Source of the DNA: Bradyrhizobium sp. AZCC 2262 | GTDB lineage: Bacteria; Pseudomonadota; Alphaproteobacteria; Rhizobiales; Xanthobacteraceae | Direction: 5' to 3' | NCBI RefSeq assembly: GCF_036924535.1 | Contig: NZ_JAZHRT010000001.1 | Span: 558,001 to 622,000 of the forward strand | DNA length: 64,000 nucleotides | In this document: positions 11,202-20,003 of the stretch, piece after piece | Layout of the letters: every line of letters starts with the position of its first letter | Position numbering within the stretch: the stretch's first letter is position 1 | The notes under the pieces: model-generated | Seen by the model: only the letters and a program-made list of their open reading frames with translations | What the model was told of the DNA's origin: nothing | Database searches by the model: none | Translations under genes and position numbers: made by a program

Positions 11202-13037
11202 TTAAAGCGGCAGCAGCGCCGCGGTCGCCTCATCCAGCCATAGTTTCGTGGCGTTGTCATCGAGATGCGGGCGCACCGCGCGGTTGACGCGCTCGTGGTA
11301 ATCATTCAGCCACTTCAGTTCGGTGGCGCTCAGCATATTCACGTCGATCAGGCGGCGATCGATCGGCGCCAGCGTCAGCGTCTCGAAGGCATTCACCGGC
11401 TTGTCGGCACCCGCGACATCGGTGCCGATGACGAGTTCGAGGTTCTCGATCCGGATGCCGTAGGCGTCGGTCTTGTAATAGCCGGGCTCGTTGGAAAGGA
11501 TCATGCCGCGCTTCAGCGGCGTGGTCCCGAGCTTGGAAATCCGCGCCGGGCCTTCGTGCACCGACAGATAGCTGCCGACGCCGTGGCCGGTGCCGTGCTC
11601 GAAATCGAGGCCTGCCTGCCACAAAAATTGCCGCGCAAAGGAATCGAGCTGCGCGCCGGTGGTGCCGTCGGGAAAGATCGCGCGCGCGATCGCGATGTGT
11701 CCGCGCAGCACGCGCGTGAAGCGATCGCGCATTTCGTCTGATGGCGTGCCGATCGCAATCGTGCGGGTGACGTCGGTGGTGCCGTCTTCATATTGCGCGC
11801 CGGAATCGATCAGCAGGAGATCGCCGGGCGAAATCCGCCGGTTGCTCTTGCGGGTGACGCGGTAATGCACGATCGCGCCGTTCGGTCCGGTGCCGGCGAT
11901 GGTCGGAAACGAAACATCCTTCAGCGCGCAGGTCTGGCGCCGAAAGGTTTCCAGCGCCTCGACGGTATCGATTTCCGTCAACGCGCCGGAGGGCGCCTCG
12001 CGGTCGATCCAGGCGAGGAAGCGCGTCAGCGCCACCGCGTCGCGCCGGTGCGCGGTCCGCGTGCCCTCGATCTCGGTGATGTTCTTCACCGCCTTCAACA
12101 AGCTCACCGGATCGCTGCCGCGCACCGGTTTGCCGCCGGCGCCTGCGATCAGGCGGCTGAGCGCGTCCGCGGCGGTGGCGTTGTCGAGGGCGATCGCGGC
12201 GCCGCTGCGCGCGAGCTCGGTCAGATCAGGGACCAGCGCGTCGGGATCCCGGACATCGGCTGATTGTTCGAGATGGTCGCGCGTCAGGTTGGAAAGCTTG
12301 CGGTGGTCGATGAAGATCGTGGGGCGGCCGTCCTTTGGCACCAGCGCGTAGGACAAAGGCAGCGGCGTATGCGAGACGTCAGCGCCGCGCACGTTGAAGG
12401 TCCAGGCCACCGCATGGCTGTCCGATAGCACCAGCGCCTCGACCCCGAGCTTGTTGATCTCGAGTCGGATCCGCTTGAGCTTTTCGCCCTCGATCTCGCC
12501 GGAAAACTGTACGCCATGAACGGAAACGGGGCCGAGCGGCGGGGCCGGGCGCTCGGTCCACACCTGGTCCAGCGGGTTGCTGTCGACCGCGATCAGCTCC
12601 GCACCCGCCTTGGCGCAGGCGGCCGCGAGACGCTCGGCTGCCGCGGAAGTGTGCAGCCACGGGTCAAAACCGAGGCGGTCGCCGGCCGCAAGGTGCTTGC
12701 CCAGCCAGTGTTCCGGCGGCGGATCGGCCAGCGGCTCGATATGCCAGGCCTTGCGGTCGACCTGCTTGGCGGCCTGCAGCGTATAGCGGCCATCGACGAA
12801 AACGGCGGCCTCGCGCGTCAGGACGATCGCCATGCCGGCCGAACCGGTGAAGCCGGTGAGCCAGGCCAGCCGCTCTTCGGAGGGCGGGACATACTCGTTT
12901 TGCTGCTGATCTGCGCGCGGAATCACGAATCCGGTGAGCTTCCGGCGTGCCAGCTCCTCGCGGAAGCGGGCCAGCCGTGCGGACAGCGCCACGCCGCCTT
13001 CGGGTTCTTCGAATGTCTGGAAATGGGCTTCGAACAT
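11202..13037 (-). CDS. Xaa-Pro aminopeptidase (aminopeptidase P, M24B)
   Basis: A 611-residue cytosolic metallopeptidase that removes an N-terminal residue preceding proline. Two creatinase-like N-terminal domains precede the pita-bread catalytic domain. Metal ligands are visible as the two Asp in LLIDSGAQYEDGTTDVTRT, His in GHGVGSYLSVHEGP, and Glu in ILSNEPGYY and IRIENLEL. A short C-terminal extension ends at LLPL. The roughly 600-residue length matches the long three-domain APP class rather than the 440-residue E. coli PepP. It is a monocistronic minus-strand gene. Confidence 0.95.
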   Translation of the reverse strand: MFEAHFQTFEEPEGGVALSARLARFREELARRKLTGFVIPRADQQQNEYVPPSEERLAWLTGFTGSAGMAIVLTREAAVFVDGRYTLQAAKQVDRKAWHIEPLADPPPEHWLGKHLAAGDRLGFDPWLHTSAAAERLAAACAKAGAELIAVDSNPLDQVWTERPAPPLGPVSVHGVQFSGEIEGEKLKRIRLEINKLGVEALVLSDSHAVAWTFNVRGADVSHTPLPLSYALVPKDGRPTIFIDHRKLSNLTRDHLEQSADVRDPDALVPDLTELARSGAAIALDNATAADALSRLIAGAGGKPVRGSDPVSLLKAVKNITEIEGTRTAHRRDAVALTRFLAWIDREAPSGALTEIDTVEALETFRRQTCALKDVSFPTIAGTGPNGAIVHYRVTRKSNRRISPGDLLLIDSGAQYEDGTTDVTRTIAIGTPSDEMRDRFTRVLRGHIAIARAIFPDGTTGAQLDSFARQFLWQAGLDFEHGTGHGVGSYLSVHEGPARISKLGTTPLKRGMILSNEPGYYKTDAYGIRIENLELVIGTDVAGADKPVNAFETLTLAPIDRRLIDVNMLSATELKWLNDYHERVNRAVRPHLDDNATKLWLDEATAALLPL

Positions 13038-13225
13038 CGCCTTGTCACTCTAGAGTTGGGCGGAGCGGTGCGCAATGCAGCGGCATCGGCCACAATTTGG
13101 CATAATCCGTGCTTCAATGTAGCCGTCCGCGTTAGTCGGATGGAACGGTTTTGCGTGCAGGCCGTTCGGCTGAAAATACTGGGAGGCTCCAGGAGTGTTT
13201 CAACTCAACGAAGAGGGGATGCACC

Positions 13226-13414
13226 ATGCCTGTTTTCACGTTTGAGAAGATTTCGCCGCCGACGGCTCGTGGCCCTGTTCCCCCCGTCGTCAACAAGAAG
13301 CAACGTGGTGTCATCGTTCAGATCCTGGACCGATTTGCGGAAGCACGCGTCAAACGGTCGTTGAAGAAAGAAAACGGCGTGATCGCCCGCAACGGCCGAA
13401 GACCGGCCGACTAG
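13226..13414 (+). CDS. Small conserved-looking hypothetical protein
   Basis: A 62-residue basic protein starting MPVFTFEKISPP and ending NGRRPAD. The start is chosen because AAGAGGGG sits 7 bases upstream of this ATG; the frame is open further upstream without a ribosome site. There is no membrane segment or cysteine; residues 25-50 look helical and Lys/Arg-rich. I do not recognise the family. Its stop is 4 bases from the stop of convergent prmA. Function unknown. Confidence 0.6.
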   Translation: MPVFTFEKISPPTARGPVPPVVNKKQRGVIVQILDRFAEARVKRSLKKENGVIARNGRRPAD

Positions 13415-13418
13415 AGTT

Positions 13419-14309
13419 TCAGCTTACCTTGCGCAGCAACAGGCTGCTCCAGCCTTCGATACGCAGGTGCCGCAACGGCACCAGCCCACGGGCGCGATAG
13501 GCGGCGATGACGCCGGGCGCCTGAGGCGTCAGCAGGCCCGACAGAATGACCAGCGCCGATGGCGCCAGATGCCGCGCCATCGGCGCTGCCAGTTGCCGCA
13601 ACGGATTGGCGAGAATATTCGCCAGCACCAGATCGAACGGCGCAGCAGCCACGAATTGCGGCGCGGAAAAACCGGTGGCGCGGATCGCCTGCACCAGATG
13701 CCCCGCTACGTTCAGTCGCGCGTTTTCGCGGGCGACCTGCACCGAGGGCGGATCGATATCGCTCGCCAGCACTTTTTCATGCAGCGCCCTGGCAGCGGCG
13801 ATTGCCAGCACGCCGGTGCCGGTGCCGAGATCGAGCACGCGGCGCGGGCGCCAGGCTTTCAGAACATGATCGAGCAGCAGCAGGCAGCCGCGCGTCGTGC
13901 CGTGGTGGCCGGTGCCGAACGCCAGCGCCGCCTCGATTTCGATGCCGATCTTGTTGGGCGAGATCCTGTCGCGGTCATGCTGGCCGTGGACGATGAAGCG
14001 TCCGGCCGGCACGGGGACGAGGTCTTCGAGACTGGCCTTGACCCAATCCTTGGCCTCGACCGTGTCGAAGACGATGCCCTCGGCGATGTCCCGACCTGCG
14101 GCATTGGCCACGAGTTCGCGAACCAGCCGCTGATCCGGCGGCTCGGCAAAATGCACCGTGACGTCCCATCGGCCATCCGGCCGTTCGAACGCGGCGATCG
14201 CGGCCTGGCCCTCAAAAAAAAATTCGGTCAGCGCATCGACGACGCCTTTGGCTGCATGCTCGCCACCGATGGCAAAGCTGACACGATACGTAGAGGCAAT
14301 GGAAGTCAT
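13419..14309 (-). CDS. prmA: Ribosomal protein L11 methyltransferase PrmA
   Basis: PrmA trimethylates ribosomal protein L11 using S-adenosylmethionine. From the ATG at 14309 the product is 296 residues. Motif I (VLDLGTGTGVLAIAAA) and the acidic motif II end (LASDIDPPSVQVA) are clear. The catalytic-type ANILANPLRQLA corresponds to the NPPY-like motif of this class. The N-terminal part resembles the substrate-recruiting ferredoxin-like domain. A longer start at 14372 reads through a GC-poor palindrome and is disfavoured. The gene is divergent from the Flp pilin gene. Confidence 0.93.
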   Translation of the reverse strand: MTSIASTYRVSFAIGGEHAAKGVVDALTEFFFEGQAAIAAFERPDGRWDVTVHFAEPPDQRLVRELVANAAGRDIAEGIVFDTVEAKDWVKASLEDLVPVPAGRFIVHGQHDRDRISPNKIGIEIEAALAFGTGHHGTTRGCLLLLDHVLKAWRPRRVLDLGTGTGVLAIAAARALHEKVLASDIDPPSVQVARENARLNVAGHLVQAIRATGFSAPQFVAAAPFDLVLANILANPLRQLAAPMARHLAPSALVILSGLLTPQAPGVIAAYRARGLVPLRHLRIEGWSSLLLRKVS

Positions 14310-14356
14310 GGAAGAACCTGGAGAAAAGCGGGAGGGTGGGTGGGAGGCGGTATTTC

Positions 14357-14370
14357 GTTCAAATTTGAAC
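14357..14370. promoter_or_regulatory. 14-bp perfect palindrome, possible operator
   Basis: GTTCAAATTTGAAC is a perfect palindrome in the prmA/pilin divergent gap, 48 bases upstream of the prmA start. It is AT-rich against a GC-rich background. It could be an operator, but no regulator is identified. Confidence 0.35.
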
Positions 14371-14508
14371 AAATTTCATGTCGCAATATCCCGAAAAGTT
14401 GGGTTCCCGTCGTTAGAACAACCTTAGATGAATCCCCGTAGGTTTCCGGACAGGAACTGCAGGGGGCGCCCCGGGTTCCGTGAACACATAACCCAGGTCG
14501 AAACAGCC

Positions 14509-14673
14509 ATGAAATCGCTCATTACTTCATTTCTTAAGGACGAGTCAGGAGCCACGGCCATTGAGTATGGCCTGATCGCAGCAGGCATCGCGATCGCGAT
14601 CATTACCGCCGTGAACGGTCTCGGCACCAAGCTCAGCACGAACTTCGATACCATCAGCAACTCGCTGAAGTAA
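14509..14673 (+). CDS. Flp/Fap-type pilin
   Basis: A 54-residue pilin subunit of the type IVb Flp family. Residues 1-12 form a short basic leader (MKSLITSFLKDE). SGATAIEYGLIAAGIAIAII is the characteristic processing site and hydrophobic stalk, with the conserved Glu-Tyr pair after cleavage. No tad assembly genes are visible nearby, so the pilus machinery must be encoded elsewhere. The start was chosen at the ATG that places the leader correctly; an earlier in-frame start at 14428 adds an unpilin-like 27 residues. A strong terminator follows 22 bases after the stop. Confidence 0.92.
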   Translation: MKSLITSFLKDESGATAIEYGLIAAGIAIAIITAVNGLGTKLSTNFDTISNSLK

Positions 14674-14695
14674 CAGCCCATTTCGGGGGCATTTC

Positions 14696-14733
14696 GGGAC
14701 CGGGCGCGCCAAGCGCCCGGTCCCTTTCGTTTT
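14696..14733 (+). terminator. Intrinsic terminator after pilin gene
   Basis: A perfect 12-bp stem (14696-14707 with 14713-14724, GGGACCGGGCGC) with a 5-base loop, followed by TTTCGTTTT. This is a classic strong terminator, fitting a highly expressed single pilin gene. Confidence 0.9.
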
Positions 14734-14756
14734 GGGTCAGGGTTGCTGCGGTGAAG

Positions 14757-14888
14757 TATCCACTTTCCATCCACAGCCCGCAGCGGCATTGGCGACCCCG
14801 TTATGCGCGGTGGATACCGGCTCTTTCCACAGTCGCTGCGGCGAGTTTTCGACAATCAATCCACAGGCTTTTCCCGTCATTATCCACC
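14757..14888. promoter_or_regulatory. Cluster of DnaA-box-like motifs
   Basis: Six motifs resembling the DnaA box (TTATCCACA) lie within 132 bases: TATCCAC 14757, ATCCACA 14769, GTGGATA (reverse) 14810, TTTCCACA 14824, AATCCACA 14858 and TTATCCACC 14880. Only the last is within one mismatch of the consensus. The stretch holds no gene. It is a possible DnaA-binding or titration site; no flanking gene suggests it is the origin. Confidence 0.4.
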
Positions 14889-15103
14889 GGCTCTGCACAT
14901 CTGTCTGCGGCACGGTCCGCCTTGTAAGCCGAAGGCAAATCGCGGGACCTGGTTAAAATCCAGTTCACGGCCCTCGTACACCTCCGATTCACCGCGCCCC
15001 CAGTTGGCTCCCCACGCCGGCTTAATGGAACCGCACATTAAGTTGCCAAGCCTAAGAACGGGGCACGCTGAAAGCAGCGAAAACGAAAACACAGGGGGAA
15101 TTC

Positions 15104-15259
15104 ATGAAGAAGATTACCGCAGTTTGTGCCTTGATGTGCGCCCTGAGCGCGTATGTAAGCTATCCGTCGGCCACCGTGTCCGGCAACGCGACGCCTTCGC
15201 TGGCGCTGTCGATGCAGGAATCCCGTTCGCTTCCGATCGAATCCTACGACGCCGTTTGA
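15104..15259 (+). CDS. Small secreted peptide, unknown function
   Basis: A 51-residue product with a typical Sec signal (MKKITAVCALMCALSAY) followed by a short polar part ending ESYDAV. The ribosome site CAGGGGGAA is 5-8 bases before the ATG, which supports translation. There is one Cys in the signal (residue 8) and one at residue 12, none in the mature part. It is not recognised. It sits alone after the DnaA-box-like cluster and converges on the flavoprotein gene. Confidence 0.6.
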   Translation: MKKITAVCALMCALSAYVSYPSATVSGNATPSLALSMQESRSLPIESYDAV

Positions 15260-15281
15260 TTTGATAATTTAATCGTTTCGC

Positions 15282-15314
15282 AAGGCGCGACGCCGGTCCC
15301 GGTGTCGCCGCCTT
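15282..15314. terminator. Hairpin between convergent genes
   Basis: An imperfect inverted repeat (AAGGCGCGACGCCGG with CCGGTGTCGCCGCCTT, one bulge) sits between the stop of the small secreted peptide and that of the flavoprotein. It may terminate from both sides. Confidence 0.5.
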
Positions 15315-15329
15315 GTGCGTTTCATTAGC

Positions 15330-16931
15330 TTATCCGAACAGCGCGCGGTGATCGCCCAGGATGGTCCGCGCGGCGTTGTGACCGGGGGCGCCGGTGACGC
15401 CGCCGCCGGGATGGGCCCCTGAGCCGCAATGGTAGAGCCCTTTCAGCGGCCCGCGATAATCCGCATGGCCCAGCATCGGCCGCGCCGAGAACAACTGGTT
15501 GAGCGTCAAGGCGCCATGAAAAATGTCGCCGCCGAGCAGGCCGAACTGCCGCTCGAGGTCTAGCGGCGACAGCATCTGGCGGCCGATCACGCTTCCCGCA
15601 AAGCCCGGTGCGAATTTATCTACCGTCGCGATCATGAGGTCGGCGACCTCCTCACGATGATCGTCCCATGATTTTCCATCCGGCAATTCCGGCGCGACAT
15701 GCTGGCAGAACAGGCTCGCGACATGTTGGCCCTCCGGCGCCAGCGAGGAGTCGAGCGTCGAGGGGATCAGCACCTCCACCACCGGCTCGCGGCTCCAGCC
15801 ATGGCTTCGTGCGTCCTGCCAGGCGCGATCCATGTAGCCGAGACTCGGCGCCAGAATGATGCCGGCGGTGAGATGGTCGCCGGCGCCGGGTAGTGCGGTG
15901 AAAGAGGGCAGGGCGTTCAGCGCGACGTTCATGCGAAAAGTGCCGGAGCCGTTGCGCCAGCGCGAGATGCGTTCGAGGAATTCCGGCGCCAGCGCGCCCG
16001 ACGGCACGAGCCGCGTATACAGCAATTTCGGATTGACGCCGGAGACGATGTATTTCGCGCGGATGGTTTTGCCGTTGTCGAGGATGACGCCCGCAGCGCG
16101 CCCGCCCTCGACGATCACTTCGCGCACGCCGGCTTCCGTTTCGATCTCGGCGCCATGGGCGCGCGCCGCGTGCGCCATTGCTAGCGTGATTGCGCCCATG
16201 CCGCCGATCGCATGGCCCCATACGCCCTTCTTGCCGTTCACCTCGCCGAACGCGTGGTGCAGCATGACGTAGGCCGAGCCGGCGGCGTAGGGGCTGGCGT
16301 AATTGCCGACGATGGCGTCGAAGCCGAACAGCGCTTTCACCAGGTCGTTTTCAAAACGCTCGTCCAGCATCTCGCCGGCGGAGCGCGTGAACAGGTCGAG
16401 CAGGTTGCGCTGCTGCTCCAGTGAAAGCTTGCGCAGGATGCCGGCCGTGCCGACCGCATTGAAAGCCTCGCGAATCGCGCCGACCCCAAAACCCTGGACG
16501 ATGTTCGGCGGCGCGCGCAGCACGAACTGCCGCAGCACGTCGGCGATGGCCTCCAGCTCGCGCGAGAAGGCGTCGATGGCGCCGGCATCGTGCCGGCTGA
16601 GTTTTTCCACCGAGGCCTGCGTGCGGCCCTCGCCGGTCAGGAGATAGCTGCCGTCGGGCGCGGGCAGAAAATTCTGCGCGCGGCGCTCGACGATGCGCAG
16701 GCCGTGTTCGGCGAGCTTCAGGTCGGCAATGATCTGCGGATTGAGCAGGCTGACGGTATAGGCGGCTACCGAGTTGCGGAAGCCGGGATGGAATTCCTCG
16801 GTCACGGCGGCGCCGCCGACCACCTTGCGGCGCTCGACCACTTTTACGTGCAGCCCGGCCATCGCGAGATAGGCGGCGCAGGTGAGGCCGTTATGGCCCG
16901 CCCCAATGATGACAACGTCCGTCTCGTTCAT
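15330..16931 (-). CDS. FAD-dependent oxidoreductase, phytoene-desaturase-like (PYROXD2 type)
   Basis: A 533-residue flavoprotein. The dinucleotide-binding motif is VVIIGAGHNGLTCAAYLAMAG (residues 6 onward) followed by the acidic strand end VVERRKVVGG. The C-terminal FAD motif is GLYHCGSGAHPGGGVTGAPGHNAA. This is the CrtI-like amine-oxidase superfamily; the overall pattern resembles bacterial relatives of eukaryotic PYROXD2, whose substrate is unknown. No carotenoid genes are nearby, so a carotenoid role is not supported. The ATG at 16931 puts the FAD motif at the N-terminus; the longer frame only translates the adjoining palindromic repeat. Confidence 0.85.
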   Translation of the reverse strand: MNETDVVIIGAGHNGLTCAAYLAMAGLHVKVVERRKVVGGAAVTEEFHPGFRNSVAAYTVSLLNPQIIADLKLAEHGLRIVERRAQNFLPAPDGSYLLTGEGRTQASVEKLSRHDAGAIDAFSRELEAIADVLRQFVLRAPPNIVQGFGVGAIREAFNAVGTAGILRKLSLEQQRNLLDLFTRSAGEMLDERFENDLVKALFGFDAIVGNYASPYAAGSAYVMLHHAFGEVNGKKGVWGHAIGGMGAITLAMAHAARAHGAEIETEAGVREVIVEGGRAAGVILDNGKTIRAKYIVSGVNPKLLYTRLVPSGALAPEFLERISRWRNGSGTFRMNVALNALPSFTALPGAGDHLTAGIILAPSLGYMDRAWQDARSHGWSREPVVEVLIPSTLDSSLAPEGQHVASLFCQHVAPELPDGKSWDDHREEVADLMIATVDKFAPGFAGSVIGRQMLSPLDLERQFGLLGGDIFHGALTLNQLFSARPMLGHADYRGPLKGLYHCGSGAHPGGGVTGAPGHNAARTILGDHRALFG

Positions 16932-16971
16932 GCCAGCTTCAGCTTCAAGAAGGTTTGATGAGCGTGGATTC

Positions 16972-17051
16972 GTCATTCCGGGATGGTCCGAAGGACCAGA
17001 CCCGGAATCTCGAACTTCCGGGTTCGATGCTGCGCATCGCCCCGGAACGAC
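16972..17051. repeat. Palindromic repeat, family A copy 3
   Basis: An 80-base copy in the divergent gap between the flavoprotein and the spermidine-synthase-like gene. The two ends are GTCATTCCGG and CCCCGGAACGAC, and inner hairpins GATGGTCCGAAGGACC and GATGCTGCGCATC are swapped in order relative to copy 1, so it is effectively inverted. Confidence 0.88.
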
Positions 17052-17162
17052 ACTTCTTATCCCGCATTGCTCGCCGTGTCGCCCTATGCTCCATTGCGCC
17101 GCTCCGGCGGCCCTGCCGGGCATCCCGCCACCGGCGCCCGCCGGATTCCAGCCGGAGTTTTG

Positions 17163-19448
17163 ATGACTTCTCCCGATCCGTCCGTTTCAGCGGACCTGCC
17201 TTCCGAAAATCGGAACCGGCTGGTCCTGGTCGTCTACACCGCCGCGATCTTCGTCAGTGCGCTGCTGCTGTTTTCGGTGCAGCCCCTGTTCACCAAGATG
17301 GTGCTGCCGCGGCTCGGCGGCTCGCCGGCGGTGTGGTCGGTGGCGATGGTGTTCTTCCAGTCGCTGCTGCTCGGCGGCTACGCCTATGCGCATTTTCTGA
17401 TGCAGCTCCGCAATCGCATGCTCCCCGTAGCGATCCATCTGGTGCTGCTCGCTTGTGCGATGCTGACGCTGCCGCTGTCGATTTCGAGCGGGTGGGGCGA
17501 TCCACCGACGTCAGGCTATGCACTCTGGCTGCTTGGCCTGTTTGCGGTGTCGATCGGGCTGCCGTTCTTCGCGCTCGCGGCCAACAATCCGCTGCTGCAG
17601 GCCTGGTTCGTTCGTACCGGCCACCCCGACGGCCCCGACCCGTATTTCCTCTACGCGTCCTCGAATATCGGCAGTTTTCTGGCGCTGCTGTCCTATCCGG
17701 TGCTGCTGGAGCCGATGTTCACGCTGCGCACGCAGAACCTGATCTGGACCGGCGGCTATGGCCTGCTAATTGTGCTGATCGCAAGCTGCGGCGTGTTGCT
17801 GCTGCGCTCGCCGGCGAAGGCAGCGGAGCTGAACATGCCGGCCGACGATCGCGGCGCGCCGGCTCCGCCATGGATTTTGCGTGCACGCTGGATCTTTCTG
17901 GCTGCGGTGCCGTCGGGGCTGCTGATCGCGGTGACCGCGCATATTTCCACCGACGTCGCCGCCGCGCCCCTGCTGTGGGTGCTGCCGCTGTCGCTCTATC
18001 TCCTGACCTGGGTGCTGGTGTTCCAGTCGCGCCCGCTGCTGCCGCACAAATGGATGCTGCTGGCGCAGCCGCTGGCAATTGCAGGCGTCGTGGTGCTGCT
18101 GGCGGTCGGCGGCGAGCAGAATTTGCTGCTGACGCTCGGCGGGCATCAGCTCTGCTTCTTCGTCATCGCGATGGCCTGTCACGGCGAACTGGCGCGCACC
18201 AGGCCGGCGGCGAGATATCTCACCGGTTTCTATGTCGCGCTGTCGTTCGGCGGCATGGTCGGCGGCTTGTTCGCCGGCCTGATCGCGCCGTTCACGTTCT
18301 CCTGGGTTGCGGAATACCCGATCCTGCTGGCGCTGGCGGCGCTATGCCGGCCGCCCGGCGGCGAACGCCTGCCGCGCTGGAGCGCGTGGTACTGGCCGTT
18401 CCTTGCCGTGCTGGCGGTGGCGCTGATCGCACCGGCCTGGTCGACGGGAAAAATGTTCAACTGGCTCGACACCAACAGGGTCTGGGTAATCGGCGCGGTC
18501 GGTGTGCTCTCGGCGCTGCTGGCGCTCGGCCTCAACGCCAACCGCTGGAAGATATTTGCGACCGTCGCGGTGGCGCTGGTGCTGCTGCGTGCTTATCCGG
18601 CGGACGAGGGGCGGGTGGAAACCGTGCGCAGCTTCTTCGGCGTCCACAAGATCGTGGTGACACCGAACGGCCAGTATCACGTGCTGATGCACGGAACCAC
18701 GATCCACGGCGCCGAGAAATTCAAGAACGACGACGGCACGCCCGTCACCGGCCAACCGGAGCCGATCACCTATTACCACAAGGACGGCGGCATCGGTCAG
18801 GCGATCACGGCGATCCGCGAGCGCAAGGGCGCGCCGCTGCGGGTGGCTGTGATCGGGCTCGGCTCCGGCACGCTGGCCTGCGCCTCGGAGCCTGGCGAAG
18901 ACTGGAAGTTCTTCGAGATCGACCAGACGATGGTCGATACCGCGCGCGACCCGAAACATTTCACCTACATCCAGGTTTGCGAACCGAACATAAATCCCGT
19001 GATCGGCGACGCGCGGCTGACTTTCGCGCGCGAGCCCGACGGCGTCTACGATCTGATCATCGTCGACGCCTATTCCTCGGACGCGATCCCGATTCATCTG
19101 GCGACCGAAGAGGCGATGGAAATCTACAAGGCCAAGCTGGCGCCGCAAGGCGCTGTCGTGATGCACGTCTCCAACCGGCATCTGGAACTGTCGAGCGTGG
19201 TGGTCGGCATCGCCGACGCCAACGACATGAAGAGCTGGGTCTACAGCGAGGATTCCGGCCGCGACAATGAATACATCTTCTCCACCTCGGTCGTGGTCTC
19301 GGCGCGCGAAGAGGCCGACGTCGGCAAGCTGGCGTCGTCGGATCAATGGGCGCTGACTGAAGCCGAGGACCACCAGCGGGTCTGGACCGACGATTATTCC
19401 AACGTGCTGGGCGCGGTGTGGCGGCGGCTCAGGAACGGCGAGGAATAG
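17163..19448 (+). CDS. Membrane protein fused to spermidine-synthase-like domain
   Basis: A 761-residue two-part protein. Residues about 20-490 contain some 10-12 hydrophobic segments, starting LVLVVYTAAIFVSALLLFSV. The C-terminal part (about 520-761) is a class I methyltransferase fold of the spermidine synthase (SpeE) type, with VAVIGLGSGTLACASEPGEDWKFFEID and the aspartate-bearing YDLIIVDAYSSDAIP. Such fused proteins are widespread in proteobacteria, but polyamine synthesis has not generally been shown for them. The start follows GGAG with 6-base spacing; the frame is open upstream through the repeat. A terminator follows. Confidence 0.85.
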   Translation: MTSPDPSVSADLPSENRNRLVLVVYTAAIFVSALLLFSVQPLFTKMVLPRLGGSPAVWSVAMVFFQSLLLGGYAYAHFLMQLRNRMLPVAIHLVLLACAMLTLPLSISSGWGDPPTSGYALWLLGLFAVSIGLPFFALAANNPLLQAWFVRTGHPDGPDPYFLYASSNIGSFLALLSYPVLLEPMFTLRTQNLIWTGGYGLLIVLIASCGVLLLRSPAKAAELNMPADDRGAPAPPWILRARWIFLAAVPSGLLIAVTAHISTDVAAAPLLWVLPLSLYLLTWVLVFQSRPLLPHKWMLLAQPLAIAGVVVLLAVGGEQNLLLTLGGHQLCFFVIAMACHGELARTRPAARYLTGFYVALSFGGMVGGLFAGLIAPFTFSWVAEYPILLALAALCRPPGGERLPRWSAWYWPFLAVLAVALIAPAWSTGKMFNWLDTNRVWVIGAVGVLSALLALGLNANRWKIFATVAVALVLLRAYPADEGRVETVRSFFGVHKIVVTPNGQYHVLMHGTTIHGAEKFKNDDGTPVTGQPEPITYYHKDGGIGQAITAIRERKGAPLRVAVIGLGSGTLACASEPGEDWKFFEIDQTMVDTARDPKHFTYIQVCEPNINPVIGDARLTFAREPDGVYDLIIVDAYSSDAIPIHLATEEAMEIYKAKLAPQGAVVMHVSNRHLELSSVVVGIADANDMKSWVYSEDSGRDNEYIFSTSVVVSAREEADVGKLASSDQWALTEAEDHQRVWTDDYSNVLGAVWRRLRNGEE

Positions 19449-19470
19449 ACGAGTTGCGATCGAGCAAGGC

Positions 19471-19506
19471 GCGCCTATGATCGGGCGCGTTAGATTTTTT
19501 GTTTTG
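19471..19506 (+). terminator. Intrinsic terminator
   Basis: A stem CGCGCC/GGCGCG (19471-19476 with 19485-19490) with an 8-base loop, followed by TTAGATTTTTTGTTTT, a long T-tract. It ends the spermidine-synthase-like gene. Confidence 0.8.
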
Positions 19507-19509
19507 ACG

Positions 19510-19553
19510 CGTTTTCTTTACGCGAACCGGTGTCCACTTCGCTCGAAAACGCC
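19510..19553. repeat. Short palindromic repeat with GCGTTTTC/GAAAACGC ends
   Basis: Terminal arms GCGTTTTC (19510) and GAAAACGC (19546) enclose an inner sequence with ACGCGAACCGGTGTCCACTTCG. From memory this is a widespread rhizobial intergenic repeat. One copy was seen in this window. Confidence 0.6.
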
Positions 19554-19574
19554 CTAATTGAATGGAAATCCGTC

Positions 19575-20000
19575 ATGGCCAATTTCACTCCGGTATCGGC
19601 CGCGATCGGCGGCGCGCTGATCGGGCTTTCCGCGGTGCTGCTGATGCTGTCGACCGGCCGGATTGCAGGCATCAGCGGCATCTTCAGCGGCCTGTTGAAT
19701 TTGCGGGGCGAGGACAAGGGCTGGCGTATTGCTTTCGTCGCCGGGCTCATTCTCGCGCCTGTCATCGCAGGCCTTGTCGGGTACGGCATGGCGCAGCCCA
19801 GGCTGTCGGCGAACTGGGCCGTCATTATCGCAGCGGGACTGCTGGTCGGCTTCGGTACACGGCTTGGCGGCGGCTGCACCTCCGGTCACGGTATCTGCGG
19901 AATAGCGCGGCTGTCCCCGCGATCCATCGCCGCCACCATCGTCTTCATGGTGACGGCGGTCATTACGGTCGCGGTCACCCACCATGTGTTGGGAGGTTGA
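19575..20000 (+). CDS. YeeE/YedE family membrane protein (first half)
   Basis: A 141-residue inner-membrane protein with four hydrophobic segments and the family signature GTRLGGGCTSGHGICG (about 94-109), whose cysteine is the conserved relay type. YeeE/YedE proteins take up thiosulfate or related sulfur compounds. In this arrangement two short proteins together make up the usual single protein. The start is set at MANFTPVS; an earlier frame start at 19530 runs into the repeat. The partner gene begins 3 bases after the stop. Confidence 0.88.
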   Translation: MANFTPVSAAIGGALIGLSAVLLMLSTGRIAGISGIFSGLLNLRGEDKGWRIAFVAGLILAPVIAGLVGYGMAQPRLSANWAVIIAAGLLVGFGTRLGGGCTSGHGICGIARLSPRSIAATIVFMVTAVITVAVTHHVLGG

Positions 20001-20003
20001 GCC

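Noticed and set aside
14757..14888. The DnaA-box-like cluster as the replication origin.
   Set aside because: No dnaA, hemE, parAB or AT-rich unwinding element nearby, and most motifs are weak matches. Kept only as a regulatory candidate.
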